Source: JAWSVE01 sp050633885 (GTDB taxonomy: Bacteria > Pseudomonadota > Gammaproteobacteria > Pseudomonadales > Cellvibrionaceae). From it: a stretch of 64,000 bases of DNA. The notes beneath the pieces were generated by a model that was not told where the DNA came from, did no database searches, and worked only from the letters and a program-made list of their open reading frames with translations. The position numbers and the translations under genes are program-made. This document shows positions 16,411 through 26,116 of this stretch, in pieces; positions within the stretch are counted from its first letter, which is position 1; the number at the start of each line of letters is the position of its first letter. Where the stretch lies: contig JBOEHK010000002.1 in the NCBI GenBank assembly GCA_050633885.1, positions 372,001 to 436,000 of the forward strand. Reading direction: 5' to 3'.

Positions 16411-17223
16411 TTACTTTTTTCTAAGATTCCCGTATAACAACTCTTCAACAAATTCGACACACTTAAAGTCCAATAACTGCATATTTTTATCCAGTCGACG
16501 ATACAGTGGCAAGCTGATTTTCCAAGGTCGTGTGTAAATAGTGGGATCGGTGATTGTTGCTTCGTACCAAATGGCATTTGGCCCCATGGGTGTATAGCGT
16601 TCTTCAACTTTGGTCATGTCTGTGTGAAAATTTCCTGCGCTGTCTAACCAGCTTTCTGGCATTTGTGCGGTAACATTGATGACAAGTGTGTCGCCGTCCC
16701 AGCTTCCCAAGTTGTGGCCCATCCAGCTTTCAACAGGCGCTTCATAATCAGGTTGATTCATGTGAACAATACGATCAGCACCTGCAAATTCATAGGTAAT
16801 TAATAAATTGTTTTTTGACTGAACGATTTGAAAGGGGTGAGGTAAATAAGTCGCGCGAGGAACGCCGGGTAAATAACATTTTACTACTGGGTCGAGAGTT
16901 AACCATTCAGCTTTATTTTTATTTCTTTGTTCTAACGCTTCTTTTTTGTAGGGGATTTTACCGCCTTCCACAATGCCAAGTCCGCCGGAAATAGCTCCAA
17001 TAGCACCCATTTTCACAGACGGGCCTGCTTGAGCCATATGAGGCTCAATGTTCCAGTGAGCAGAACCCATGGTTTGCCAAATACCATTAAAGTCAGGTTT
17101 GCCATCTGCGGTTCGTTGTGTTTTTTCTGCCGTTGCTATTTGAGCTGAAAAAATACTGCTGCTCATAATTGTAAACAGGAATACCATTGTTGAATATCTT
17201 TTTGAAAATAATGTGTGTCGCAT
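16411..17223 (-). CDS. secreted protein of unknown function, paralogue of next gene
   Basis: ATG 17223 has AAGGA upstream and opens a signal peptide ending near SAQIATA; 270 residues. After it comes GKPDFNGIWQ, then PGVPRATYLPHPFQIVQ, and GSWDGDTLVINV, a set of motifs shared with the adjacent 17302-18387 gene (GQPDLRGAWN, GHWDGDTLVVET). The family is common in Acidobacteria and marine proteobacteria as tandem secreted paralogues. Both ends resemble lipocalin-like beta-rich proteins, but the function is unknown. Confidence 0.65.
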   Translation of the reverse strand: MRHTLFSKRYSTMVFLFTIMSSSIFSAQIATAEKTQRTADGKPDFNGIWQTMGSAHWNIEPHMAQAGPSVKMGAIGAISGGLGIVEGGKIPYKKEALEQRNKNKAEWLTLDPVVKCYLPGVPRATYLPHPFQIVQSKNNLLITYEFAGADRIVHMNQPDYEAPVESWMGHNLGSWDGDTLVINVTAQMPESWLDSAGNFHTDMTKVEERYTPMGPNAIWYEATITDPTIYTRPWKISLPLYRRLDKNMQLLDFKCVEFVEELLYGNLRKK

Positions 17224-17301
17224 TGCCAATCCTTATCGTTATTCTTTTGCAATTGTTAAGTCATATTTCAAACTGTTATCCAGTCAAACGTTGTTTGGTT
17301 C

Positions 17302-18387
17302 TTATTTTGTGTTATTTTTTTTGGCAGCCTCTGCTTTTCTCTCGCCCGCTAAAATATTAAACATGCCGTAGTTTCCTTCATGGCAGGCATATTCAAAAAT
17401 TTGACCATCTACGGGTACCATGGGAACAAGAACAGTAATCGGTTTTGTGTAGCTTTTGGGATCGTCAATTGTGAATTCATATTCGACTGTGTTATCTGCT
17501 ACTCGTGTAAATTTTTCAGTCAGTTTTAAATTCGTGCCAATACCAGCACCGCGAAAACTTTGTGTTTTATGAGTAAAGTTTTTTGTTTCAACCACAAGCG
17601 TGTCACCGTCCCAGTGTCCGCGAGAATCGCCACTCCATTGTTTTAATTCTTCTGGAAGATGTGGTCTGCCATCGATGGGAACAATGCGTGCGTCGTGAAT
17701 CATTTCTGTCAAAATCACCACATGATCTTTTGTCTGAAATATTTGTATGTTGTTGTTGTACATGCTGGGCATAAACGGAGGACCCGAATTAAATCCCATT
17801 AAACATCTTTCTGATAAACCACGATCCTCCGGGCCGTTTTTTGCAATTCCACCCACTCTAAATCGAACGGGTCTTTCGCCTGGTGAGTCTGGACCTAGGC
17901 CGCCAAAGCTAACCACAGCACCTTTTGTGCGTGGAGGCATTCGACCATTTTTAGGGTCAATAATAAGTGAGGTTCTAAAGTTATCGCCTTGAGCTAAACT
18001 CTCGACCCAAAATTGATTGTATCCGCCAACTCCACCACCTGTACTATTATCTGCTGCGGCGCTTTGAGCTAATCGTCTTGCTTCAATTTCTTCAAGATCA
18101 GCTTTAGTTAAAAATTCTTTGTCACCATATTCCGCGGGTCTTTCCAGCGGGGTGTTTGAGCTAAAGTTCCAAGCACCACGAAGATCAGGCTGGCCAAATT
18201 CGGTTTTAGGAGCTTTATAGCGTTTCTTTTTCTCGGCCGCATCAGCTGAAGTAGAGATAAATAAAGATGCGATCAATAACAACCCAAGTGATAAGAGCAA
18301 TGAAGACATCGCTTTATCTTGTTTGTGTTGTTTGGACTGACATGATTTTTCAAGGCTTGAGCCAGAATTGCTGTAGGTGTAAGTCAT
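17302..18387 (-). CDS. secreted protein of unknown function, larger paralogue
   Basis: ATG 18387 is placed five bases after GGAGG; a later ATG at 18309 would start directly at the signal peptide (LLLSLGLLLIASLFI then STSADA). The mature part has GQPDLRGAWN, a long insertion with RCLMGFNSGPPFMPSMYNN, IQIFQTKDHVVILTEMIHD and GHWDGDTLVVET. It is the upstream member of a two-gene unit with the 16411 gene, 78 bp apart, sharing the same fold core. No enzyme motif was recognised. Confidence 0.65.
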   Translation of the reverse strand: MTYTYSNSGSSLEKSCQSKQHKQDKAMSSLLLSLGLLLIASLFISTSADAAEKKKRYKAPKTEFGQPDLRGAWNFSSNTPLERPAEYGDKEFLTKADLEEIEARRLAQSAAADNSTGGGVGGYNQFWVESLAQGDNFRTSLIIDPKNGRMPPRTKGAVVSFGGLGPDSPGERPVRFRVGGIAKNGPEDRGLSERCLMGFNSGPPFMPSMYNNNIQIFQTKDHVVILTEMIHDARIVPIDGRPHLPEELKQWSGDSRGHWDGDTLVVETKNFTHKTQSFRGAGIGTNLKLTEKFTRVADNTVEYEFTIDDPKSYTKPITVLVPMVPVDGQIFEYACHEGNYGMFNILAGERKAEAAKKNNTK

Positions 18388-18660
18388 TGGAGCCTCCAAT
18401 ATGTATTGCTACTTATGATTATTATTGGTTTGGAGAATAACAAGACTGGCAATGAATTCAATCGAAGATAGGTTTAGAAAGGTTTTTCTGAGAACTCATA
18501 TTTAAAAACATTCATTCCCTTGGGTGCTTACATAGAAGCCCCCTGTATAAAAGGAGCTTGCATCAAGAGTTATATATTTAAGCTATAACTAGGCTTTATA
18601 CTTATGGTCTGTAAACGTTCTAGTCAGATTGTTATGATAGTGAATAGACAGAGTGGGCAG

Positions 18661-20070
18661 TTATCTAATTTGTCGAACGCGAAAGCTTCTCCCTTTTATT
18701 TTTCCCTCCGATAATATTGTTAACGCTGATTTTACTAATTGAGTATTGATAGCGACATAAGCGCAATGATCAAAAATTTGTATTTTTCCAACATCATTAC
18801 CTGTGATAACGGTTCCTGATTTATTTTTTTTGCTCGTTAACGCACCAAGAATATCCCCTGGGCGAACTTTTTGTTTTTTTCCTCCATCTATTTGAAGCGT
18901 GACTGTGGTAGGTTTCTCGGGGCGATTTGCTAAAAGTGTTTGTGGTGGTAATTGATTGCTTTGTGTCACTGGATCAAATGTAGCATCGAATTTAATAACT
19001 TTGTGCACTTCTCTATCGCTAAATAAAGAACAAGCAATGCCGGAACTTCCTGCTCTACCGGTTCGGCCAATACGGTGTGTGTGTACTTCAGCATCGCGGG
19101 CAATATGAAAATTGACAACCATATCTAAATCTTCAATATCTAAACCGCGTGCAGCAACATCTGTAGCGACTAAAACAGAAACGCTTTTGTTAGAAAATCG
19201 AACGAGGGTTTGGTCTCTATCACGTTGCTCTAAGTCACCATGTAATGCAGCTGCACTGAAACCATGGCGAGATAGTTCTTTTGCTGTGTCTTGTGTCTCA
19301 ATTTTTGTATTACAGAAAACAATAGCCGAAGTGGGTGTGTATTCTAAAAGCAAGAGTCGCAATGCAATAATTCTTTCTGAGTCATTGCTAACACGATAAA
19401 AAAATTGCTGAATGCTCGTCGCTTCGTGATTAGATTCGACTTTAACCATGCTGGGGTTGTTCATAATATTAGACGCGATTGTTTGAATTTTTTCAGGAAA
19501 GGTAGCGCTGAATAACAGTGTTTGACGGTTTGTGGGTACTTTCTCCAAAATAGCATCGAGTGATGGCTCAAATCCCATTTCTAACATTCGGTCTGCTTCA
19601 TCCAAAACGAAAGTGTCAAGGTGATCAAGTATGAGTGTTCCGCGATTAACATGATCTTCTATTCTACCCGGTGTTCCGACAACAATATGAGCGCCGTGTT
19701 CGAGAGAACCCACTTGTGGCCCAAATGGCATTCCACCGCAAAGCGTTAACACTTTGATGTTGTGAATCGCTCGCGCAAGTTTCCGAATATCTTTAGCGAC
19801 TTGATCGGCCAGTTCACGAGTAGGGCATAAAACTAACGTTTGAATTCGAAACTTTTTCACATCTAATTTATTTAACAATCCCAAACCAAATGCCGCTGTT
19901 TTGCCTGATCCCGTTTTAGCTTGAGCAATAACATCTTTGCCATCAAGAATGGCTGGCAAACTTTCTGCTTGGATAGGCGTCATATCCGTAAACCCAAGAG
20001 ATGCTAAGTTGTGTAGTAAATCAGGATTAAGAGAAAGTGCAGAAAAAGGAAGAGAGGTATTGTTAGTCAT
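18661..20070 (-). CDS. dbpA: ATP-dependent RNA helicase DbpA
   Basis: The 469-residue DEAD-box helicase shows every motif in order: Q motif, AKTGSGKT (Walker A), PTRELA, GTPGR, DEAD, SAT, then ARGLD and HRIGRTGRAG in the second RecA domain. The C-terminal 75 residues (RPGDILGALTSKKN, then GTVITGNDVGKIQIFD) are the DbpA RNA-binding domain that recognises hairpin 92 of 23S rRNA. DbpA acts late in 50S subunit assembly. It is divergently transcribed from the photoactive yellow protein gene. Confidence 0.95.
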   Translation of the reverse strand: MTNNTSLPFSALSLNPDLLHNLASLGFTDMTPIQAESLPAILDGKDVIAQAKTGSGKTAAFGLGLLNKLDVKKFRIQTLVLCPTRELADQVAKDIRKLARAIHNIKVLTLCGGMPFGPQVGSLEHGAHIVVGTPGRIEDHVNRGTLILDHLDTFVLDEADRMLEMGFEPSLDAILEKVPTNRQTLLFSATFPEKIQTIASNIMNNPSMVKVESNHEATSIQQFFYRVSNDSERIIALRLLLLEYTPTSAIVFCNTKIETQDTAKELSRHGFSAAALHGDLEQRDRDQTLVRFSNKSVSVLVATDVAARGLDIEDLDMVVNFHIARDAEVHTHRIGRTGRAGSSGIACSLFSDREVHKVIKFDATFDPVTQSNQLPPQTLLANRPEKPTTVTLQIDGGKKQKVRPGDILGALTSKKNKSGTVITGNDVGKIQIFDHCAYVAINTQLVKSALTILSEGKIKGRSFRVRQIR

Positions 20071-20338
20071 GAATAGCCTGTTGAGATAAAAAGCAGTGAA
20101 TGATGAGAGCTAGATACTAGGGGGAAGCTAGGGATTTCTTGATGAATGAACTATCTCTCTAGAAGTAAAGCGTCAATGGCGCGCGAGTATAACAAATTTA
20201 TCGGCTTAGGCTTATTAAAAGGCGGATCGAAAGGGTGGGGTTAGTTTGTTTGCCGGAGATTTTCGCATCTGAGTATTTTCGGCTACGCTTAATAAAAACG
20301 ATAATTTCGTTAGTCTATGTCTAAAAAAGAGGTTAATG

Positions 20339-20716
20339 ATGGAAATAGTAAAGTTTGGCGAAGATAACATCCAGAATGTATTGGCAAAAATGTCATCCAC
20401 TGAACTTGATGAAGTGGCATTTGGGGCGATTGAATTAGACGGAAAAGGGGTTGTCCTAAAATATAATGCCACTGAGAGTGAGATCACTGGTCGTAAAGCT
20501 GAAGATGTCATCGGGAAAAATTTTTTCAGGGATGTAGCGCCCTGTACCTGTCGCCCGGAATTTAAAGGGCGTTTTGAAGATGGTGTAAAAAATAACAATT
20601 TAAATACATTATTTGAATATGTGTTTGACTACAAGATGAATCCTACAAAAGTAAAAGTACACATGAAAAAATCGTTAACAGAGGATACCTACTGGGTGTT
20701 TGTAAAACGCTTATAA
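20339..20716 (+). CDS. photoactive yellow protein (PAS blue-light receptor)
   Basis: Starting at the second of two adjacent ATGs (AAAGAGG upstream) gives 125 residues, the same length as the classic photoactive yellow protein of Halorhodospira halophila. Residue numbers also coincide: Y42 and E46 (YNATE), T50 and R52 (ITGR), and C69 (VAPC), the cysteine that binds p-coumaric acid by thioester. The DYKMNPTKVKV segment, with M100, is conserved too. All chromophore-pocket residues are present, so it should form a functional photoreceptor if p-coumaryl-CoA is made. No tyrosine ammonia-lyase or coumarate ligase gene lies in the window. It is monocistronic, followed by an inverted repeat. Confidence 0.93.
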   Translation: MEIVKFGEDNIQNVLAKMSSTELDEVAFGAIELDGKGVVLKYNATESEITGRKAEDVIGKNFFRDVAPCTCRPEFKGRFEDGVKNNNLNTLFEYVFDYKMNPTKVKVHMKKSLTEDTYWVFVKRL

Positions 20717-20739
20717 AGAATCGTATTTGACGGCTTCGA

Positions 20740-20772
20740 CCAGACTAATCCTGAGGCTAAGAATTAGTCTGG
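20740..20772. terminator. inverted repeat after photoactive yellow protein gene
   Basis: CCAGACTAAT (20740-20749) and ATTAGTCTGG (20763-20772) are a perfect 10-bp inverted repeat around 13 bases. It lies between two convergent genes (ends 20716 and 20807). A terminator is likely from position, although no long T-run follows. Confidence 0.55.
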
Positions 20773-20806
20773 CTATAAGCTACAAAATGAAAATCGTAAA
20801 AATAGT

Positions 20807-22324
20807 TTACATCGCTTTGATGACGTTATCGAAATGTACGCGGCTTTTCTCCAGTACTTTAGACATGTTACCCATCGCAGTGGCTAATAATTTTTCTGCT
20901 TGCTTGTCTAAGCCTTCAATACCTCCTGCCTTTTTCAAGCTTGCTTCAACATCAGCATCATCCGGTATTGCTTTTGCAGCAGTGAGTATGAGCGCACCCA
21001 AGGCAGCCTGCTCTAAAATTTCAACCGGCGTGATAAATTGACCTAAAGCTTCTTCAAAATCAGCAGGCTGTTGCCGTATGCGTTTTATTTGCGCGCTGAA
21101 TTTTTCACTGTAGAGTTCAAATAAATCTTCGATAAGCTCTTGTTGTTGGCCACGACTAACAAAAGGACTAAGCGTGGCTTTTGCTTCTCTTCCCACTTCA
21201 ATGAGAGTGGATATATCATCAGGCTTTTCTAATAATTCAGGAATAAATTCTACGACTGGATATAATTTTTTAGCAGTGAATACGAGAGGCCAGCGTAAAC
21301 AGCGGCGCACTTTTTTAGGCATTAGCCAGCGTGCGATATTTTCAAAATACATTGATACTCGATCATAAGGATCAGCAGCTAAACCTGGACCACTACCTGA
21401 CGCGATTAAATTAATATTAATGAAATGATGCCAAGTTGCATCCGTAGAAATTCTTCCCACGTCCGCGATGTGACCGTCGTAAGTGCAAATGGCACCAAAG
21501 GATCTAGGAACGCTAATCGGTTGCTTTGTTGGACTAAGAAAACCTCCTCCGTAACTCACTGATAGGGCGGCTATTTCTGGATGAACATCTGCACCAGTTG
21601 GAGATTTTGGCCACTCACTAACATCAGAAAGATTAGAGGGTATGGTACATTCGCTTTCATGTGGGTGGTCGGGTAATACTTCAATCACTATTTTTGTGGG
21701 ATGTTGTAATAAATAATGAGGTTGTGAACTTGCCGGTGTGCCCGTATAAGCCGGATAAATTTTTTGAGGAATTGCATCTGATTGATCTGCAAATTCAAAA
21801 GCATTGTTGGAACCAGGATCGGTTGTCGATAGACGTTGGTCGCTAGAACCTGATGGTCCATCCCATCTTCTCATGCCTTGTACTCGAGGAATGGTTCCAC
21901 ATAATTGCTTCCCGAGAGTGGAGTGGTCACCTGTTGCAAAAACACCGCCACCAGCGTCCATGAATGTTTTGATTGTATCGACTTCTGAGGAAGCTAACGG
22001 GCCGCTCCAGTTGTAACCAAATAAAAAAATCACATCGTATTTATTAATTGAAAGCGTCGATGATGAAAATACAAAATTAGTATAATCAGCAGCCGTTGAT
22101 CCTCGATGAGCAGTTTTGATGATGGGGGTCATTCCGTGTATGACAGAATTTTTTAACGTGTCAACAAAATCCGACAATCCGAATGTAGAGGTAGAAAAAC
22201 TTAAAGATCCATCAGTTACGACGAGTATCTTCGGCGTGCACTCTTTAAAGATCGAAAGAATAGGTGGATCAATTGGAAAGGCAGGACGAAAAATATTTCC
22301 GAAATCTTTTTTAATAATCTCCAT
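20807..22324 (-). CDS. unknown protein with glutamine-amidotransferase-like N-terminal domain
   Basis: ATG 22324 has AAGGAGAAA just upstream; 505 residues. Residues about 30-200 have a flavodoxin/class-I amidotransferase-like pattern: KILVVTDGSLSF, then YDVIFLFGYNWSG, FMDAGGGVFATGDH. A central domain contains WHHFININLI, and the C-terminal third is all helical. No catalytic Cys of a glutaminase is obvious. I do not recognise a named family. The gene is alone, convergent with the photoactive yellow protein gene. Confidence 0.6.
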   Translation of the reverse strand: MEIIKKDFGNIFRPAFPIDPPILSIFKECTPKILVVTDGSLSFSTSTFGLSDFVDTLKNSVIHGMTPIIKTAHRGSTAADYTNFVFSSSTLSINKYDVIFLFGYNWSGPLASSEVDTIKTFMDAGGGVFATGDHSTLGKQLCGTIPRVQGMRRWDGPSGSSDQRLSTTDPGSNNAFEFADQSDAIPQKIYPAYTGTPASSQPHYLLQHPTKIVIEVLPDHPHESECTIPSNLSDVSEWPKSPTGADVHPEIAALSVSYGGGFLSPTKQPISVPRSFGAICTYDGHIADVGRISTDATWHHFININLIASGSGPGLAADPYDRVSMYFENIARWLMPKKVRRCLRWPLVFTAKKLYPVVEFIPELLEKPDDISTLIEVGREAKATLSPFVSRGQQQELIEDLFELYSEKFSAQIKRIRQQPADFEEALGQFITPVEILEQAALGALILTAAKAIPDDADVEASLKKAGGIEGLDKQAEKLLATAMGNMSKVLEKSRVHFDNVIKAM

Positions 22325-22902
22325 GTGTGTTTCTCCTTGAAACAATTTTTTCAAAATAAGTAAATGACTACTGTTGTTAAAAGATAATTCTTTGTGTGTA
22401 AAACAACAGTGGGCAAAGAGCTTATAGATTCAAGTCTTCGTATCAAGAGAGAGAAAATCGAATAAAAATTATATGTTTGATTCAGAAAAATAAAAATAAG
22501 GACTGTGTCACATTCTATTTCGTATAAACACTTTTTCAGTCATCTTAATCATCCGGTAAAAAGAAAAAATCAGTAAGTGAGTACAATACAGCGGCGAATT
22601 TTAGGTATACAAAAATAAAAATAGGGCGTGTTATGTTTGGAGTACGTCATAGTTTTTGGCTGTTTTTTCTACACAAAATAAGAGTGTGTGAAAAAATCCG
22701 AGTTCCGAGATGGTTCTACTCAAGATAGCCCTGTAAAAGATACCTCTACAGAAAGTCTTATAGACAACACGATGAGTGAGGCTTATCCGCTGTAAATCCC
22801 TTCTATCCTCTCCAGCGAACATACGCCGTAATCTGATGGTAAAAATGATAGAATCCACGATCGTATTGAAAAACTAGCCCCTACCTATAGACTTGTGCAT
22901 CT
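22325..22902. other. non-coding gap, no feature recognised
   Basis: This 578-bp stretch separates two divergent genes. A 75-codon minus-strand frame at 22631-22858 has no start signal and no recognisable motif, so it is treated as chance. I see no RNA gene or clear promoter pattern beyond AT-rich sequence. Confidence 0.4.
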
Positions 22903-23760
22903 ATGAAAATACCTAAACGTCTCCAGCCATTATTAGAAGAGGGCCTGATTGATGAAGTGCAGAGCCAGCTCATGAGCGGAAAAGAAGCTGATATTTTCAT
23001 TGTTCGCTGTCATGGTGAAGTGCGTTGCGCGAAAGTCTATAAGGACGCAGTCACAAGAAGCTTTAAAAAGGCAGCGCTATACCACGAAGGCAGAAAGACG
23101 CGGGGTGGGCGGAGCGCAAGAGCTATGACAAAGCGATCGCGTTATGGACGAGAACAACAGGAAGATGTTTGGCAGACAGCGGAAGTGGATGCCTTAGCAC
23201 GTTTATTAAAAGCGGGTGTGCGAGTTCCAGAAACCTATGGTTGTGTCGATGGTGTCTTGTTGATGGAGCTGATAAAAGATGATGAAGGTTATGCGGCTCC
23301 ACGGTTAAACGATGTCATACTCACCGTTGATCAAGCGTTAGAAGACCACGCTGTGATGATGGAATATATTAAAATGATGTTATGCGCCGGAATTGTTCAT
23401 GGTGATTTATCTGAATTTAATGTGTTGCTGGATGAGTATGGCCCCGTCATTATTGATTTGCCCCAAGCCGTCAATGCGGCGGCGAATAATAATGCGCAAT
23501 CCATGTTGGCTCGTGATATTAATAACATGCGAGATTATTATTCTGCATTTGCACCTGATATTAAACAGACACGTTACGCTGAAGAAATTTGGACTTTGTA
23601 TGAAGAAGGAAAGCTCAGGCCAGACACGCCACTCACGGGTCTCTATGAGGATAGTGACGTTTTAGCCGATGTCGATGCAGTGGTGGAAGAAATCAAAGCG
23701 ATAGAAAAAGAAGAGCAGGCGAGACTGGATCGCCTATCGGAGCAATTATCCGATCATTAA
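22903..23760 (+). CDS. RIO-type serine/threonine kinase
   Basis: The 285-residue protein has the RIO1-like kinase layout: GKEADIF (nucleotide loop and start), CAKVYKD with the ATP-binding lysine, RALY-type helices, then the catalytic loop HGDLSEFNVLL (H166, D168, N173) and IIDLPQAV in place of the DFG motif. Bacterial RIO kinases of this type occur in Pseudomonas and relatives and their substrates are unknown. The neighbouring RRM gene suggests a link to RNA metabolism or ribosome assembly, but this is inference from position. Confidence 0.88.
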   Translation: MKIPKRLQPLLEEGLIDEVQSQLMSGKEADIFIVRCHGEVRCAKVYKDAVTRSFKKAALYHEGRKTRGGRSARAMTKRSRYGREQQEDVWQTAEVDALARLLKAGVRVPETYGCVDGVLLMELIKDDEGYAAPRLNDVILTVDQALEDHAVMMEYIKMMLCAGIVHGDLSEFNVLLDEYGPVIIDLPQAVNAAANNNAQSMLARDINNMRDYYSAFAPDIKQTRYAEEIWTLYEEGKLRPDTPLTGLYEDSDVLADVDAVVEEIKAIEKEEQARLDRLSEQLSDH

Positions 23761-23825
23761 TAGGTAAATTAACATTCAGATTTAGATTCACATTTTTTAA
23801 GTGAAAAGAATCGTCGAAGGTATAT

Positions 23826-24098
23826 ATGAAATTATTAGTTAGAAACCTTGCAAGAAAAACAACGGAAGAAGCATTAACAACATTATTTTCTGAGTTCGGA
23901 AAAATTCAATCTTGTAATTTAGTACTTGATAAATCGACAGGCTTGTCAAAAGGTTTTGGCTTTGTTGAAATGCCTCACTCTGGTGATGCAAAAGCGGCGG
24001 TTAAAAATCTTAATGGAAAGGACATTGATGGAAATAAGATTCGCGTGAAAAAATCCGAAGATAAGGCGAAGCCTTTGGATGAAGTCTCCGCTGAATAA
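23826..24098 (+). CDS. RRM-type RNA-binding protein
   Basis: The 90-residue protein is a single RNA recognition motif: RNP2 as KLLVRNLA at the N-terminus and RNP1 as KGFGFVEM (about residues 39-46), with beta-alpha-beta spacing typical of glycine-poor bacterial RRM (Rbp) proteins. It has a short acidic tail. Such proteins bind single-stranded RNA and often respond to cold. It lies 65 bp after the RIO kinase gene in the same direction. Confidence 0.9.
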   Translation: MKLLVRNLARKTTEEALTTLFSEFGKIQSCNLVLDKSTGLSKGFGFVEMPHSGDAKAAVKNLNGKDIDGNKIRVKKSEDKAKPLDEVSAE

Positions 24099-24164
24099 TG
24101 ATGGTAAACATCAAGGTATCGACACTCATCTCTTAAATTTATTTCACGCTGTATTCTTAAAGCA

Positions 24165-25013
24165 ATGAATGATTCTTTTAGGCCACTAGTTTTAACCCAT
24201 CCTTCGGGAGCTACCGCCAGCCTTTGTGCCTATGGCGCTCATGTAACGTCATGGAAGTTAGCTAACGGAAAGGAAAAATTATTTCTTTCTTCGCAGGCAA
24301 AATTTGAACAGGGTAAATCAATTCGCGGAGGTGTACCCATTATCTTTCCGCAGTTCAATGAATTTGGTCATGGGCAAAGGCATGGTTTTGCAAGAACGAG
24401 TCAGTGGGAAATACGTAAAGAGCCTACCGAAAATAATGATAAAATTGAATGCCAACTTGAGTTTAACGCCTCAGATGAAACTCGACAAAGCTGGCCATAT
24501 CGTTTCAAGGCAATTTATACCGTAGTGCTGAGTGAAAATTCGTTATCTTTGACGTTATCTATTGAAAATTTAGATGAAACGCCATTTTCTTTTACCGCCG
24601 CGTTACACAGTTATTTTAACATTAGCCAGCTGAGACATACGGAGTTGATTGGTTTAAAAGACACTGAGTATTGGAGCAATGACGGATCAGAATTTTCTTG
24701 TCGATATAAAGAAAAAGAAGACGACTTATTTATTTCAGATGCTTTAGATCGTGTGTATTTTAATGTGGCGAGCGCTCTAAAATTAAAAGATTTAAAAAAT
24801 GGAAGTCTACACATTTCCCAAACTGGCTTTAACGATGTAGTCGTATGGAATCCTGGTAAAGCAGCAGCCGTTCAAATGCAAGATATGGCTAATGAAGAAT
24901 ATCAGCATATGCTATGTGTTGAAGCAGCAGTAATAGATAATCCAGTTGTATTGAATCCAAATGAAAAATGGAAAGGTGTTCAGTATATAACTGCGGAAAA
25001 AAAGAGTACTTAA
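24165..25013 (+). CDS. D-hexose-6-phosphate mutarotase
   Basis: The 282-residue protein is an aldose-1-epimerase-like beta-sandwich of the YeaD type. Visible signatures are GGVPIIFPQFNEFGHGQRHGFAR (split as GGVPIIFPQF then GQRHGFAR), AALHSYFNIS with a conserved histidine, and CVEAAVIDNPVVLNP with the catalytic glutamate. It equilibrates alpha and beta anomers of glucose-6-phosphate and similar sugars in the cytosol. It is monocistronic and follows the RRM gene by 66 bp. Confidence 0.88.
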   Translation: MNDSFRPLVLTHPSGATASLCAYGAHVTSWKLANGKEKLFLSSQAKFEQGKSIRGGVPIIFPQFNEFGHGQRHGFARTSQWEIRKEPTENNDKIECQLEFNASDETRQSWPYRFKAIYTVVLSENSLSLTLSIENLDETPFSFTAALHSYFNISQLRHTELIGLKDTEYWSNDGSEFSCRYKEKEDDLFISDALDRVYFNVASALKLKDLKNGSLHISQTGFNDVVVWNPGKAAAVQMQDMANEEYQHMLCVEAAVIDNPVVLNPNEKWKGVQYITAEKKST

Positions 25014-25228
25014 TAATAATGTGTTTACGTTTTACCAAAAAAGTCTATTCATCAAAAAGACCAGCTTAATATCCCAAACCAAGTGAGGTGAGGAAGCTAG
25101 GGATTTGGAATCCAGTAGCTTCTTAATCCCAGTACAGTAGCTTAAGCCGAGTATTTAAGCTTCAGCAGCCTGAGATTAAAATAGTTAAGCTGGCCTTTTA
25201 ATGATGCTAATTCTAACTAAAGAAAAAA

Positions 25229-26116
25229 CTAGGGGTTGGTATTTGTCGCACCAGAATCTCTACGAACGTCGCTGATTTCGCTAGCGTCTTCGGTCACAGT
25301 ATTATCAGTTGTTGGTCCCCAAAATGCTCCGCGAAAGCGAGTGGCTTCTGCAGAATCAGTACTAAGCTGCGCTTTAGCAGCCATACGGAACATGGTACCA
25401 ATATCACCACCGCGACTAGAAGTCGGTTCGAAATGGCCTTCACCATCAGTTTCTACTTGAGTCAAAATGCTGGAAGCACCTTCTACATTTCTACGGTTTG
25501 AGCTAGCCGGTGCTAAGGTATCTGAGCTTCCCCATAACGCGATGACTTCAACATCACGCGCTAAATCATCATCAATGCTTGTTGTGTAAAGTGTATCGGC
25601 TTGAACAGCAATAACACATTCGGCATCCAATCTATTTGCAGCGTTAAAAGAACCACCACCACCTTGTGAATGACCTGAAGTGCAGACTTTCGCGTTAGTT
25701 TGCAAAATATTGCTGTAACGTGAACGAGCAGAATCAACAGCATCCTCAACTTCTGAACCTGTTCCTGAGTTGGCTGTGTTGGCCGCAGCAACTAAAATAC
25801 AATGAGACGCGATAGTTTCGAGTAAAGATGAATAAGTAGAAGAGGTTCCGCCGGTGCCGTTACCCCAACCCAAAATATTAAAGCGTGCGTTTGAGTTACT
25901 TGGGTCAGAAGGAACATAAAAAGTAGAGTCTGAGCCAAAAGGAGTGACGCGATTGACGCTGCATCGACCATCGCCTTCTGCTTCATCAAATAAATCTGAG
26001 AAACCAGAGCTGCTACCGCCGCCCCCGCCAGTACTTCCGGCTAATGAGTGAATTGAAAATAATGTTCCAGCAACTAGAGCTGCGAATTTTAATTGTGTTG
26101 TTTTTATCATTTGCAT
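25229..26116 (-). CDS. secreted alpha/beta hydrolase (lipase/polyesterase-like)
   Basis: The 295-residue protein begins with a signal peptide ending near SIHSLAG and a Gly/Ser linker. Then come FNILGWGNGTGGTSSTY (oxyanion region), the nucleophile motif SGHSQGGGGSF, an aspartate in ALWGSSDTLAP and a histidine in DGEGHFEP, completing a Ser-Asp-His triad. The layout resembles chlorophyllase/cutinase-like and polyester hydrolases, which act outside the cell. The substrate is not evident. It is a single-gene unit, divergent from the mutarotase. Confidence 0.78.
   Translation of the reverse strand: MQMIKTTQLKFAALVAGTLFSIHSLAGSTGGGGGSSSGFSDLFDEAEGDGRCSVNRVTPFGSDSTFYVPSDPSNSNARFNILGWGNGTGGTSSTYSSLLETIASHCILVAAANTANSGTGSEVEDAVDSARSRYSNILQTNAKVCTSGHSQGGGGSFNAANRLDAECVIAVQADTLYTTSIDDDLARDVEVIALWGSSDTLAPASSNRRNVEGASSILTQVETDGEGHFEPTSSRGGDIGTMFRMAAKAQLSTDSAEATRFRGAFWGPTTDNTVTEDASEISDVRRDSGATNTNP

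Noticed and set aside
20309..20772. GTTAGTC before and AGACTAAT after the photoactive yellow protein gene, resembling a cassette
   Set aside because: The trailing AGACTAAT is one arm of a perfect hairpin rather than an RYYYAAC box, and no attC fold is present. A normal single gene with a hairpin is simpler.
22631..22858. 75-codon minus-strand frame
   Set aside because: No ribosome site, no motif and skewed composition; judged a chance frame in a non-coding gap.
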